64,000 bases of DNA from positions 1 through 64,000 of the forward strand of contig CAJWRM010000003.1 in NCBI GenBank assembly GCA_913046365.1, in the 5' to 3' direction. This document shows, piece after piece, positions 52,145 through 62,067 of the stretch. Numbering within the stretch: the stretch's first letter is position 1; every line of letters begins with the position of its first letter. Position numbers and translations under genes: made by a program. Origin of the DNA: an uncultured Flavobacteriales bacterium (GTDB taxonomy: Bacteria; Bacteroidota; Bacteroidia; Flavobacteriales_D; Crocinitomicaceae). Under the pieces are notes generated by a model. It was not told the origin of the DNA. It did no database searches and saw only the letters and a program-made list of their open reading frames with translations.

Positions 52145-52592
52145 AGCGAATGGATAAGCCCCCTCCCCAATTAAACCTTGGTTCTGGGTATATGAAAATT
52201 AAGGGTCCCATATTTAACGAACAATTGATTGGAACCTCTTCAAACATATATTCTATCCCAATAGTTGAGTTGATTCCCAACTGAAGCTTAGTTGTTCCAG
52301 AGTCATTTGTTGTAAATCCCAAAAGACCCCCACCTCCGTAATACCAAGAAAAAGACGATTCAAGACTATGCTGAATTTCATAATCTATGATGACAAAAGC
52401 ACCATTTCCATAGTTTTCTCGAGACATGCCTCCAAAGGAGGCCTCTAATGCTGAGCTTTCTGAAATAAAATACTTTGCATTTAGGCTTCCAAAACCAGGA
52501 TATCCACCTTTGATCCCTAGTGCAATCTTATAATCTTGACTAAAAATCAATGTGCTCAGCAAAATAAAAGAAAGTGCTAGTATTTTATTCAT
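52131..52592 (-). CDS. Small outer-membrane beta-barrel protein
   Basis: A signal peptide (ILLSTLIFSQ) leads to a 153-residue protein of eight or so amphipathic strands (YKIALGIKGGYPGFGSLNAK, ALEASFGGMSRENYG, FSWYYGGGGLLGF). It ends in FNWGGGLSIRYAIR, which resembles a C-terminal barrel strand. It overlaps the LETM1-related gene by 14 bp and follows the T9SS lamin-tail gene by 10 bp. The function is unknown. Confidence 0.78.
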   Translation of the reverse strand: MNKILALSFILLSTLIFSQDYKIALGIKGGYPGFGSLNAKYFISESSALEASFGGMSRENYGNGAFVIIDYEIQHSLESSFSWYYGGGGLLGFTTNDSGTTKLQLGINSTIGIEYMFEEVPINCSLNMGPLIFIYPEPRFNWGGGLSIRYAIR

Positions 52593-52602
52593 GGAAGTAA
52601 AT

Positions 52603-55173
52603 TTAGATTTTACCCGCCAATGTGAACGCTTTCACCTTTGTAAAGAATACACTTCCGTCTGTTGAAAAAGCCTCAAAAACCATTACGTATGCCCCAATAG
52701 GACTATTTTGTCCGTTATTATTCATCCCATCCCATGTAAACGTTCCTGTCGATCCTAATAATTGATTCTGAAATAAGTCTTTTATCGGCCTTCCCATATT
52801 ATCAAATATTTGTACATGACCAAGTAAGCCCTCTTTCTCAAGATCGTAATTGACCTGCAGTACATCCTCATATCCATCGTTGTCAGGAGAAAATGTTGAA
52901 TTCGTGAAAGAAAAGTCTCCTGAATAAACAGCAGGAATGAATTGAGAGTTTTTAATTCCTGGGGTACCAAATCCAATATCCTGTGCAGCAGAATGCCAAT
53001 TAAAAGCGTCATTTGAATCTCCATTGGGGTCTATTCTTTCTAAAGACACGCCATCTAGGTCATCAATTACGCTCAAATGCCAATCATCATTATAAGAAAC
53101 CTTATCCATGATGTTAAGACCTTGAAGTAAAACAACGGATCCGGAATCATTAGCGTAGGAGGGTAAATCATTTTGTAGAAATACATTTGAATTATTACTG
53201 GGGTAATTTTCTATTGCGAATTGTGGGTCCTCTCCAACGACAACAAATGCGCCAGGAGGAACGACATAATGAAAAGAAATCGTTTCGAAATTACTTAAGG
53301 TGTCATCTTGATAGTTTCCAAATTTCCATTGGTATAGGTCAATATATTTATTTGAATTGTTATAAAGCTCAACCCAATCCTCTCCATCCGTATAGGGATT
53401 ACTCAAAATTTCGTTGATTACTAGTTCTCCAGGATCTGCCAGTTCTGGAAGTGCAAATGTTCCACTAAGCGAAGCAGGGTTTAACCAGCAGTCTTTAATG
53501 TTTATCAAAGAGAATGTATAGGTTTGACTTGGAATTAGGTTTTCGTTAAACGAGAAGATTAATCCATTTGCGTAGGTACTTTCAATGTAAGTATTGGCAA
53601 TGGTTAAACTTGGTTCGGTATTAAAAACCACATCTATTAAGGAGCTTGAATCGATTCCTTCGTTAAATTCAACTTGCAAATAATTGGGATTTAGTGCGAT
53701 GGTATTTAATAGCTGAGGAGGTTCGATGTCTTCTGTGTTATCAAAAATAGAGTTTAGATTTCCTGGTGTTCCTCCATTTACAGCATTGGAGGCGCTCCAA
53801 TTTAGTGCATCTGAGCAAGGATCAATAAGGTTAATTCTCTCTAAAGTATAACCTCCTGATGCTTTTGATTCATCTTGGTACCAATCATGAGTATAATTAA
53901 CCTCGTCGAGCAAAATACCATTTGAACTATACAACTTTAAAGAGTCTCCGGCGTTGTTTAGGCTTGGAAAGCTTGTGACGGGATATGAAGACTGAAAGGA
54001 ATCAATATTTGCTGTAGCTGTTAGAACTCCATAGTTGTTGGGCATAAGCCAACCGTCTTGTATTGTGCCATCTGATGATGGATCTTCGATTTTCCATTCT
54101 GAGAGATCAAATATTTTGTTGGAATTATTGAATATTTCAATAAACTCAACCGAAGGAAGTCCTACGGACGGAGTAGGGTCAGGGAAAACCTCCGTTATAA
54201 TAACATCTCCTTTTTCTGGAGTTTCGCCAATAAGAAAGCTTAAGTCAAAGCTCTGAGGTAAAGATGAATTCCCTTCCAAATCTTCAATGTCTTCAATACT
54301 TAGCGTATATTCTGTACCATTTGACAGGGGTTCTGCTAGGCTTAAATGGACAATACTCGAATTATTTTCGTCAAGATTTGCTTGAAAAATGCTGAGTGAT
54401 GGAGAAACGGCATAATTCGATACATCTTCTGCGGATATCTGTTCAAGGGGTTCGTTAAACTGCAGGTCAATTTCCGTTGCGGAAAGTACGGTAACATCAA
54501 GGCAAGATGGAGGTGTTTCGTCTATTTCTTCTATTCCAATATAGATATCGTCATAGTAAAACTTATTGGCATTACTTACTGTGTAAGTGCTCAGTATTCC
54601 TGAGTAACTATTGCCTAACGGGCTTATATCACTCGCGGTTGAAAGAAGGATGAAGTTAGTTCCTCCTGTTAAGTCACAAAAAAGCTTCCAATCTCCGTTG
54701 ATTGATCGAGTTATTTTAATATTGACCTCAAAACTAGTTGCTATTTGCCCTTCAATACCGGTACATAAAAGAGTTGAATTACCATCGCTCATTTTGAAAA
54801 GTCGAATTGCATCTATTGATCCTGATTCTCCAAGCTGTATGTAAAATCCATTTTGGCAATTGCTGAGGTCCTCATTATCCGAGGTTAAGAATAGCCGCCC
54901 GAAATTAGCGGATGATGGAGAAAAGGATTGTTTCACCCAGAACCGCCATTCATTGTCATTTGAATCATTGAGATTGTTTTCGATACTCAGGTATGAGCTT
55001 GTGGCTACGGAGTTGTTTAATTGAAGTACTAGATCCGAATTGACTATATAATCCGAAATCGAACCACTCCAAGAAGGATTGTTCGTAAAGTTTCCATCCG
55101 AGAAATCTTCAGTGATTTGAGAAAGCACTGAATGACACGATAATAAAAGAACAAATGCTATTTTAAGATGCAT
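52603..55173 (-). CDS. Secreted lamin-tail-domain protein with T9SS-type C-terminus
   Basis: The 856-residue protein has a signal peptide (residues ~1-18), then a ~200-residue lectin-like sheet region (WRFWVKQSFSPSSANFGRL). Ig-like domains of the Big_5 type (TVLSATEIDLQFNEPLEQIS) and two lamin-tail domains (ITEVFPDPTPSVGLPSVEFIE, positions ~330, shown only in part; and LVINEILSNPYTDGEDWVEL, ~600) follow. The C-terminus (STFSPDNDGYEDVLQVNYDL, FDNMGRPI, FTWDGMNNNG) is the FlgD/T9SS-like sorting region. It is the first gene of a four-gene operon with a perfect -7 box. Its ligand or enzyme role is unknown. Confidence 0.85.
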   Translation of the reverse strand: MHLKIAFVLLLSCHSVLSQITEDFSDGNFTNNPSWSGSISDYIVNSDLVLQLNNSVATSSYLSIENNLNDSNDNEWRFWVKQSFSPSSANFGRLFLTSDNEDLSNCQNGFYIQLGESGSIDAIRLFKMSDGNSTLLCTGIEGQIATSFEVNIKITRSINGDWKLFCDLTGGTNFILLSTASDISPLGNSYSGILSTYTVSNANKFYYDDIYIGIEEIDETPPSCLDVTVLSATEIDLQFNEPLEQISAEDVSNYAVSPSLSIFQANLDENNSSIVHLSLAEPLSNGTEYTLSIEDIEDLEGNSSLPQSFDLSFLIGETPEKGDVIITEVFPDPTPSVGLPSVEFIEIFNNSNKIFDLSEWKIEDPSSDGTIQDGWLMPNNYGVLTATANIDSFQSSYPVTSFPSLNNAGDSLKLYSSNGILLDEVNYTHDWYQDESKASGGYTLERINLIDPCSDALNWSASNAVNGGTPGNLNSIFDNTEDIEPPQLLNTIALNPNYLQVEFNEGIDSSSLIDVVFNTEPSLTIANTYIESTYANGLIFSFNENLIPSQTYTFSLINIKDCWLNPASLSGTFALPELADPGELVINEILSNPYTDGEDWVELYNNSNKYIDLYQWKFGNYQDDTLSNFETISFHYVVPPGAFVVVGEDPQFAIENYPSNNSNVFLQNDLPSYANDSGSVVLLQGLNIMDKVSYNDDWHLSVIDDLDGVSLERIDPNGDSNDAFNWHSAAQDIGFGTPGIKNSQFIPAVYSGDFSFTNSTFSPDNDGYEDVLQVNYDLEKEGLLGHVQIFDNMGRPIKDLFQNQLLGSTGTFTWDGMNNNGQNSPIGAYVMVFEAFSTDGSVFFTKVKAFTLAGKI

Positions 55174-55187
55174 ATCTAGATTGTATT

Positions 55188-55195
55188 CAAATATA
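55188..55195 (-). promoter_or_regulatory. -7 promoter box of the lamin-tail/LETM1/ABC operon
   Basis: The minus strand reads TATATTTG, 14 nt before the ATG at 55173, in the 71-bp divergent gap to asd. Confidence 0.45.
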
Positions 55196-55244
55196 TTAAT
55201 TTTACACCCACAGTTTGTGATTCAATGAAAGATTTAACAGAGAG

Positions 55245-56225
55245 ATGATAGTAGCAGTTGTAGGTGCCACCGGAATGGTGGGTCAAGTGGTGTTAAAAGT
55301 GTTAATTGAGGAGGGCTTTCCAGTAACAAAGCTTATACCCGTTGCCTCTTCTAAATCTATTGGTTCGAAGATTAACTTTAATGGAAATGATTTCAGTGTT
55401 GTTGGTATAAATGAAGCTTTACAGCAAAAGCCTGACATTGCTATTTTTTCAGCTGGTGGATCGTTGTCATTGCAATGGGCTCCAAAGTTTGCAGAAATAG
55501 GAGCTTATGTAATCGACAATTCTTCGGCGTGGAGAATGGATCCAACGAAAAAATTAATCGTGCCTGAGGTGAATGGTAATTCACTCACTAAAGCGGATAA
55601 AATCATACCAAATCCAAATTGCAGTACCATTCAGCTGGTTTTGGTATTAAAACCTTTGCACGATAAGTATTGTGTTAAAAGAGTTCTAATATCAACGTAT
55701 CAATCTATAACAGGAACGGGTGTTAAAGCCGTTCAGCAAATGGAGAACGAACGTTCAAATAATGAGACCGATATGGCCTATCCTTATCAAATAGATAAAA
55801 ATTGCATTCCTCAATGTGATGTTTTCTTAGATAACGGCTATACAAAAGAGGAAATGAAGCTTACAAATGAAACTAAAAAAATCTTAGATTCAGACATTAA
55901 TGTTTCGGCTACGGCTGTTCGTATACCCGTTGTTGGAGGGCATTCTGAAGCTGTCAATATAGAGTTCGAGCATGAGTATAAAATTGATGATTTGAGAAAG
56001 GTTTTAGCCTCTATGCCAGGGGTGGTTATTTTGGATGATCCGGACAATGAGGTTTATCCGATGCCGATTCATGCCGAAGGTAAGAATGACGTTTTTGTCG
56101 GACGCATTCGTAGAGATGATACGCAAGCTAAAACAGTCAATCTTTGGATTGTAACTGACAACCTCAGAAAAGGAGCTGCGACAAATGCAGTTCAAATTGC
56201 AAAGCACGTGGCAAGGTTCATATAA
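55245..56225 (+). CDS. asd: Aspartate-semialdehyde dehydrogenase
   Basis: Asd makes aspartate semialdehyde, the branch point for lysine/diaminopimelate, threonine and methionine. The 326 residues have VAVVGATGMVGQVVL, SAGGSLSLQWAPKFAE, VIDNSSAWRMDP, the nucleophile NPNCSTIQ (Cys126), YQSITGTGVKAVQQM and VPVVGGHSE-like RIPVVGGHSEAV. All parts are complete. It stands alone; the following 175-bp gap carries nothing I recognise. Confidence 0.96.
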   Translation: MIVAVVGATGMVGQVVLKVLIEEGFPVTKLIPVASSKSIGSKINFNGNDFSVVGINEALQQKPDIAIFSAGGSLSLQWAPKFAEIGAYVIDNSSAWRMDPTKKLIVPEVNGNSLTKADKIIPNPNCSTIQLVLVLKPLHDKYCVKRVLISTYQSITGTGVKAVQQMENERSNNETDMAYPYQIDKNCIPQCDVFLDNGYTKEEMKLTNETKKILDSDINVSATAVRIPVVGGHSEAVNIEFEHEYKIDDLRKVLASMPGVVILDDPDNEVYPMPIHAEGKNDVFVGRIRRDDTQAKTVNLWIVTDNLRKGAATNAVQIAKHVARFI

Positions 56226-56400
56226 CGTAGTTTCTTCTTTACGACTGTGTTTCTCCATGTCAAAACCTCAAAAACTACGGTGATACGCTATTCGAAACAA
56301 ATCTTGTTTTTATCAAAAAATTATAAATGTTGTTTTAGTTGTTACATTTTTTTGGTATAAATTTATGCTAAGAGTTTGTTTTAATTTTTAAAATTCACCA

Positions 56401-59052
56401 ATGAGAAGCGTATTTTTCTGTCTACTATTTTTTTCTTCTTTCTCATTTGGACAAACCCCTCTCACTACTTTTTTTGATGGTTGGGAGCCAAGAAATTTCA
56501 CTATTCCAGACCAAACAATTCCTTCCAATGTAATTAGCGGCTCTGCAAGTGTTGTAATTAGTATAGACCCATCCACAGAAATTTCAGACGTATTACCAAC
56601 TCATTTTGGGACCAATATGCCAAGTTTTTTAGGTGGAAATAAGCTTGACGAGGCAGACTTCATGAGACATCTTAAGAATTTAGGGCCAACTTATTTAAGG
56701 TATCCTGGCGGTAGTGGATCTGATCGGTTTTTTTGGGATGGTAATTTACCAAGTGCAATTTTGGAGAATGATCAGATTGAAATAAATAATCTAATTTCTG
56801 GAACAGGTTTTCGAATATCACCCTTCGAATTTAAGGATATGCTAGATTCTACTTCAGGTGAAGGTATTGTTGTTGTTAATTTTGGTTATGCCCGTTATGG
56901 TACAGCGCCTAATAGAGTAGAAGTTGCCGCTGGTTATGCAGCCGATTTTGTTAGACACATGAATTTTACTTTAGGCGCCAATATAAAATATTGGGAAATT
57001 GGAAATGAAAATTACGGACGATGGGAGGCAGGATATAGTGTACAAGGAGACACTTTAGATGGAAGTGAGTATGGAGATATTTTTGCAGTTTTTGCAGATT
57101 CCATGAGGTCGGCAGATCCAACCATTAAACTAGGAGCTGTGGTTTACCCGTTGGACTCTTCTGATGCATGCTGCGATATAGGAAGTTGGACGAAAGATGT
57201 ATTGCAAAAGGTTCACAATATTGCCGATTTTTTAATTGTTCATGACTATTTTGTAAGAAAGCCCGATGAAAATGACGTTACCTATGCTGAAATGCTCGGT
57301 TCTTTATCCGAGGTTCAAGAAGATAAGGACAATATCAATAATATGTTAACCGCATACACTCCAAAACCTGCTGGGTATTTCCCTCTTGCCATGACTGAGT
57401 ATAATTCGAATTCTGGTGAACGAGAAATATCCATGGCTAATGCCATTTTTATTGTTCAGGCACTCTGTGAGCAAATAAAACATGAATTTGGTATGTCGTT
57501 AATTTGGGATATTCAAAATGGCTTAAGCGATGACGGTGGAGACCACGGAATGCTGGCGAAATCTGGAGCTGGAAATCCTTCTTTAGTTCCTGAAAATACG
57601 CCAAGACCAGCATATTATATTTATTATCTTTTAAATAACTTTTTTGGTGATAAGCTTATAGCTTCAAGTTCAAGTGATGCTGATATTTCTTGTTATGCAA
57701 GTAAGTTCAGCGGTAACGAAGTTGGAATGGTTTTGGTCAATAATTCTTCCGTTTCAAAAGTCATTGAATTAGACTTTGGAATCAATGGCATTGGAGATGA
57801 TTTCTACTGGTATGAGCTCCATGCTCCAGATGAAACGGATAAAAAAGTATACATCAATACGATTACCAACACCCTAGTAGAGGGTGGCCCGTTAAATTAT
57901 GATGACTTACCTTCATATCACAGACTTTATGAGAATAATTCAAAATTTGAATTGAAACCATATTCCGTAAATTTCCTCGCCAATTCTAGTTTTTCAAATG
58001 AAATAATCGGCGATACTTCAATAATAAGTAACTGCGCTAGCTATTTATGGAATGGTGTTTCGTACTCTTCGTCCGGGTTTTTTAGTGATACTCTTGTAAG
58101 TGTTGACGGATTCGATAGTATAATTTCGCTCGATTTAACAATATTTTCATTGCCAGAGGTAAATGCTGGTGCAGACCAAACGATATGTGCTGGAGAAACG
58201 GTATCGCTTTCTGGTTCGGGAGCGAGTAGCTATGCATGGGACAATGGCGTGATCAATGGAGTATCGTTTAGTCCATCGCTTGGCACTACAACCTATACCC
58301 TCACAGGAACAGATGCTAATGGATGTTTAAGTACCGATGAGGTTGAAGTAATCGTAAATTCATTGCCAGAGGTAAATGCTGGTGCAGACCAAACGATATG
58401 TGATGGAGAAACGGTATCGCTTTCTGGTTCGGGAGCGAGTAGCTATGCATGGGACAATGGCGTGATCAATGGAGTATCGTTTAGTCCATCGCTTGGCACC
58501 GCGACCTATACACTTACAGGCACAGATGGTAATGGTTGCGTAAGCAACGATGCTGTGGATATTACAATGTATTCAAATCCAGAAGTTTCTTTCACCTTAA
58601 CTCAAGATTCTTTATGCTTTTCTGCTGACAGTTTGGAGCTTTTTGGTTTACCATTAGGAGGGGACTTTTCAGGCAATGGAGTAAACAACAACTGGTTTCA
58701 CCCGAGTGCAGCTGGATTAGGTGGTCATGCCCTAACGTATTCATATACAGATTCGTTAACCAACTGCATAGGCTCAGATACTGTGATAATAGAAGTTCTG
58801 GGTTGTGCGGGAGTTGTGAACTTAGGTCAAGAATTCATTCATGTTTATCCAAATCCAACATTCGATAAAATCACAATTGTTATTGACGGATATTACGGTC
58901 CTTTGGAAGTAGAAATTTATGATTTGAACGGGAACTTAATTAAAACATTTAATGATGCTGAATTTTCTATTAAAGAGTTTGCAAGAGGGACTTACATCTT
59001 AAGTATTAATTACAAGCATTTTTCAGAAAAAATAAATATTCTCAAATTTTAA
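56401..59052 (+). CDS. Secreted clan GH-A-like glycosidase with Ig-like repeats and T9SS type-A tail
   Basis: The 883-residue protein has a signal peptide (ending SFSFGQ) and a ~500-residue catalytic region. The motif YWEIGNENYG (Glu203) has the GNE acid/base pattern, and LAMTEYNSNSGE (Glu333) fits the nucleophile of clan GH-A TIM-barrel enzymes such as alpha-L-arabinofuranosidases; GPTYLRYPGGSGSDRFFWDG near ~100 supports this. A linker, two 71-residue Ig-like repeats that are almost identical in DNA (~583-724), another Ig-like unit and a T9SS type-A sorting domain (VYPNPTFDKITI) follow. The glycosidase family and substrate are uncertain. Confidence 0.85.
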   Translation: MRSVFFCLLFFSSFSFGQTPLTTFFDGWEPRNFTIPDQTIPSNVISGSASVVISIDPSTEISDVLPTHFGTNMPSFLGGNKLDEADFMRHLKNLGPTYLRYPGGSGSDRFFWDGNLPSAILENDQIEINNLISGTGFRISPFEFKDMLDSTSGEGIVVVNFGYARYGTAPNRVEVAAGYAADFVRHMNFTLGANIKYWEIGNENYGRWEAGYSVQGDTLDGSEYGDIFAVFADSMRSADPTIKLGAVVYPLDSSDACCDIGSWTKDVLQKVHNIADFLIVHDYFVRKPDENDVTYAEMLGSLSEVQEDKDNINNMLTAYTPKPAGYFPLAMTEYNSNSGEREISMANAIFIVQALCEQIKHEFGMSLIWDIQNGLSDDGGDHGMLAKSGAGNPSLVPENTPRPAYYIYYLLNNFFGDKLIASSSSDADISCYASKFSGNEVGMVLVNNSSVSKVIELDFGINGIGDDFYWYELHAPDETDKKVYINTITNTLVEGGPLNYDDLPSYHRLYENNSKFELKPYSVNFLANSSFSNEIIGDTSIISNCASYLWNGVSYSSSGFFSDTLVSVDGFDSIISLDLTIFSLPEVNAGADQTICAGETVSLSGSGASSYAWDNGVINGVSFSPSLGTTTYTLTGTDANGCLSTDEVEVIVNSLPEVNAGADQTICDGETVSLSGSGASSYAWDNGVINGVSFSPSLGTATYTLTGTDGNGCVSNDAVDITMYSNPEVSFTLTQDSLCFSADSLELFGLPLGGDFSGNGVNNNWFHPSAAGLGGHALTYSYTDSLTNCIGSDTVIIEVLGCAGVVNLGQEFIHVYPNPTFDKITIVIDGYYGPLEVEIYDLNGNLIKTFNDAEFSIKEFARGTYILSINYKHFSEKINILKF
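58147..58499 (+). repeat. Near-identical 140-bp direct repeats (period 213 bp) in the glycosidase gene
   Basis: The first copy (58147-58286) and second copy (58360-58499) differ at one base by my reading, an Ala-to-Asp change in CAGET versus CDGET. The 73 bp between them are the divergent rest of each 71-residue repeat unit. The units encode WDNGVINGVSFSPSLG-type Ig-like repeats. Confidence 0.85.
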
Positions 59053-59112
59053 GGTACTTATTCTTTAATTGATATTTGAATCACATTTTATAATTTTTTC
59101 AATAAAATCAAA

Positions 59113-60609
59113 CTATTCTATGCGTTTGTATTCTTCCATAAGAATTTCATAAGCATCTTTCTTGGCGTATCTGGCACGCATCCAAGCATAAAATATAATT
59201 AATCTTGGGTCCCTAAACACCCTTTCCTTTCTTAGATTTATTTTTTTCTCAAATTGAGATAATATATTTTGATCAGCTTCATGTGGGTTTTTGATATACG
59301 TTTTTATCGCACTAATGAAATGTCTGACCATGCCGTATTGATCCACATCCAGCATTTCCTTATGCTTTGACTCGATGCCATTCATGATCTTAATACTATA
59401 ATCAGTATTCCCAATAGAGGTTTGAACGATTGCTAAAATCATTTCTTTTCTAATGAGCCATTCTCGGCCCATTTCTTTCTGATAGTATTTATCAGACTCT
59501 GACATAAAATTAAGAATCCGAATAGCTCTTGAGTAATCACCCACGATGATATAATACCCTGAAAGATTTAGAGATAAGTTTAGGTTCTCTTGTATGGTAA
59601 TCTTATTGATTTCATTTTCTAGGAATAATTCTGTTTGCGCAATAGCCTGATCGATTTTATAATCAAAGACTTGAATAAAACTAGCGATAGCCATTCTCTT
59701 TCCTCTATAATTTAGGTTCACCATTTCGCTTCTCGACATTAGGTCCTCTAATTTTGCAAGATGATAGAGTGATTTTTTAAAATTCCGTGTATTTAGAAAT
59801 GTATACGACATGATGTATTCAATTTGCGCATGCGTATTGATTTGCGAATTATCGTCAAAAGCTTCTTCAGAAAACTCCTTGTAATATTGTTGGGCTACCT
59901 CAGCGAAAACTTTGAATTTTCTATTTACAATATACTCAGCACGGATCATTTCAATTACCTTGAGGTGTATATTGGGGTTTTTATATTCGGCTTTGAGGCT
60001 TTTGTACTGAGCGAGTGCCCCTTTGATAATTTGTGTTGGAGATTCGACAATCCCTTCAGCAATTTTTTGCTTCAAATCATTTTTAATCTCAATAAAATAT
60101 AATTGAAATTGATCTAGCTTGGCCTGCTTGTTTTGTAGGTCGAGAATTTTGGCTTTTATTCCGGGGAAAAGCTCCTGATTAAAATAGGGGAGTATTTTAA
60201 GCTTAAGGCGTTGTATTTTTAGGTTTAAATCAACGTTGTTTGATTTTTCCGCATTTTTTTCTTCTTTATTCAGTAATTCCCAGGCTGCTTGAAACTTCTT
60301 TCTTTCAATAAAATAAGAAATCATTAAAATCATTCCATCTCTTTTATTCTCCTTTTGCTCGCTTATTGATTTTTTGAGAATCACAAAGTTTGTAAGTGAT
60401 TTTGTAATTCTTTTGCGAATTGCATGATAGTTTTGATCTCCTATGAGGTCGTTTTTGCTCGGTATATTTCCATTATACAGGGAAAATAGTTTTCTAAATA
60501 CGTCCACGTCTTTTCTCACAGAACCTGGACGTTTTCTGGTAAGGAATTGCTCAAATTCCTTCTTGTCAGGATCAGATAAGGTTAAGATGATTTCTTTTAT
60601 TAAGTCCAT
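59113..60609 (-). CDS. Helical-repeat protein of unknown function
   Basis: The 498-residue protein has no signal peptide and is almost entirely helical. Segments such as ERKKFQAAWELLNKEEKNAE, NFKKSLYHLAKLEDLM and GDYSRAIRILNFMSES look like TPR-type repeats. The N-terminus (LTLSDPDKKEFEQFLTRKRP) is distinctive. I know similar proteins from Bacteroidota only as hypothetical. It is probably a cytoplasmic scaffold. It is divergent from the next gene across 234 bp. Confidence 0.75.
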   Translation of the reverse strand: MDLIKEIILTLSDPDKKEFEQFLTRKRPGSVRKDVDVFRKLFSLYNGNIPSKNDLIGDQNYHAIRKRITKSLTNFVILKKSISEQKENKRDGMILMISYFIERKKFQAAWELLNKEEKNAEKSNNVDLNLKIQRLKLKILPYFNQELFPGIKAKILDLQNKQAKLDQFQLYFIEIKNDLKQKIAEGIVESPTQIIKGALAQYKSLKAEYKNPNIHLKVIEMIRAEYIVNRKFKVFAEVAQQYYKEFSEEAFDDNSQINTHAQIEYIMSYTFLNTRNFKKSLYHLAKLEDLMSRSEMVNLNYRGKRMAIASFIQVFDYKIDQAIAQTELFLENEINKITIQENLNLSLNLSGYYIIVGDYSRAIRILNFMSESDKYYQKEMGREWLIRKEMILAIVQTSIGNTDYSIKIMNGIESKHKEMLDVDQYGMVRHFISAIKTYIKNPHEADQNILSQFEKKINLRKERVFRDPRLIIFYAWMRARYAKKDAYEILMEEYKRIE

Positions 60610-60843
60610 AGGATTGTATAAATCTAGTTTAAAAGCTAAAGTTCACATAAAATATGGTATTCCTGTAGATAAAGGTCAAATTATTTTTAGAAATAAATAT
60701 CCTTTTTTTAAATGTTAAGTTTCTGTATTTCAGTAAATTAATGTCAGTTATAGCCGTATATAAATACCTTTAAAAATATATTTTTCTTGTTGACTATATC
60801 GATAAATTATTTTTCTTTGTGATGAAATTTTAAAAACTAAATA

Positions 60844-62010
60844 ATGAAAAATTCTTTACTAATAATATCACTGTTTGTCTTTTCGTTTGGTGCTTTTGCT
60901 CAAGGAAATTCGTCTATTGCTGTCGCTAATCCAAATGTTGAAGGCCTATACGCAACGCCAGAAATGTGTGCTAAAATGATCCGCTTGGAATTATCAAAGC
61001 TCAATAAATACTCAGTATACGATAAGTTTGATATGCAAGATGTCTATGATTCAAATGAATCCTACAAAACTTGCCTAAGTAAGTCTTGCCTTGTTGAATT
61101 TGGCCAAAAGCTTGGTGTAAATTATATGATTACAGGTAGCTTTGATTTACTGGGTAATAAAATTGTAATCACCTTGAAAATGATTGATGTAGCGAATAAT
61201 TCAGTCTATAAATCAGGTTTAAAGGAATTTACCAATCAAGAAAAAGAACTCCAGCGAATGGTGGAAGTTCTTATCACAGAAATGTTAGATATACCTGTCA
61301 ATAAAGAACTTAGTGATCAACTTAAGTTTGATAACGATATTATTACTAAAGCGAATGTTGGTAAAGTAAGCAATTCAGGACCTCGAGTTGGAGTTGGAGT
61401 CATGACTGGTGCCTTCTACGAATACGCCAATCGCTCAAAGTCCCAGGGTGGTCTCGACATATTCCCCGCAATAAGTATGATTGGTTATCAGCTTGAAGCA
61501 CAATATGTAGGAACAGATAATTTCTCTGCTTTAGCTGAGTTTATATTAAATGTTAATGGCTTAGAACAAGGTAAATTTATACCGACCCTATCTATTTTAA
61601 ATGGTTTCAGATTTGGGGATTCTGCATGGGAATTTGCCTTCGGTCCTGGTTTTACATTGACGAAAACATCTATGGGAAGATTCGTGGATGGTAATTACCA
61701 AACCCAACGAGAATATCAGGATTATTGGGCTGATCAGTGGGATAATACTTCTGGTATCTCATACGGTGAGCACATGAATAACCAAGATTACCAGGATATA
61801 CTTAATACGATGGAAGAAACATTGGACGATAGAGCCGATGTCAGAGGTGCCTTTATGTTTGTTATGGCTTTTGGACGTACTTTCAGGGCAGGTGCATTGA
61901 ATATTCCAGTAAATATTTTTTATTCATCTCGAGGTGGAGGCGGTATTGCAGGATTGAACGTTGGTTTCAATGTAACCAAGAAAAAGACCTCGATGATGCA
62001 GGGGCTTTAG
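60844..62010 (+). CDS. Secreted protein with TolB-N/CsgG-like N-terminus and barrel-like C-terminus
   Basis: A signal peptide (ending AFAQ) is followed by a ~130-residue domain (SSIAVANPNVEGLYATPEMC, KSCLVEFGQKLGVNYMITGS, LKMIDVANNSVYKSG). Its pattern resembles the nucleotide-like fold of TolB-N, CsgG or FlgO proteins. Two Cys near residue 75-80 could form a disulfide. The C-terminal ~200 residues are Gly- and aromatic-rich strands (VGVGVMTGAFYEYA, AFGRTFRAGALNIPVNIFY) as in outer-membrane barrels. The function is unknown. A strong terminator follows. Confidence 0.78.
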   Translation: MKNSLLIISLFVFSFGAFAQGNSSIAVANPNVEGLYATPEMCAKMIRLELSKLNKYSVYDKFDMQDVYDSNESYKTCLSKSCLVEFGQKLGVNYMITGSFDLLGNKIVITLKMIDVANNSVYKSGLKEFTNQEKELQRMVEVLITEMLDIPVNKELSDQLKFDNDIITKANVGKVSNSGPRVGVGVMTGAFYEYANRSKSQGGLDIFPAISMIGYQLEAQYVGTDNFSALAEFILNVNGLEQGKFIPTLSILNGFRFGDSAWEFAFGPGFTLTKTSMGRFVDGNYQTQREYQDYWADQWDNTSGISYGEHMNNQDYQDILNTMEETLDDRADVRGAFMFVMAFGRTFRAGALNIPVNIFYSSRGGGGIAGLNVGFNVTKKKTSMMQGL

Positions 62011-62026
62011 TATAAAACTATAATTT

Positions 62027-62067
62027 AAAAAAGGGTTGGTTCCAATATGGGGTCAACCCTTTTTTTA
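62027..62067. terminator. Bidirectional intrinsic terminator
   Basis: AAAAAAGGGTTG (62027-62038) pairs with CAACCCTTTTTT (62054-62065) around a 15-nt loop. A-rich and T-rich flanks on both sides allow it to end both the plus-strand 60844 gene and transcripts of the minus-strand pterin dehydratase gene. Confidence 0.88.
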
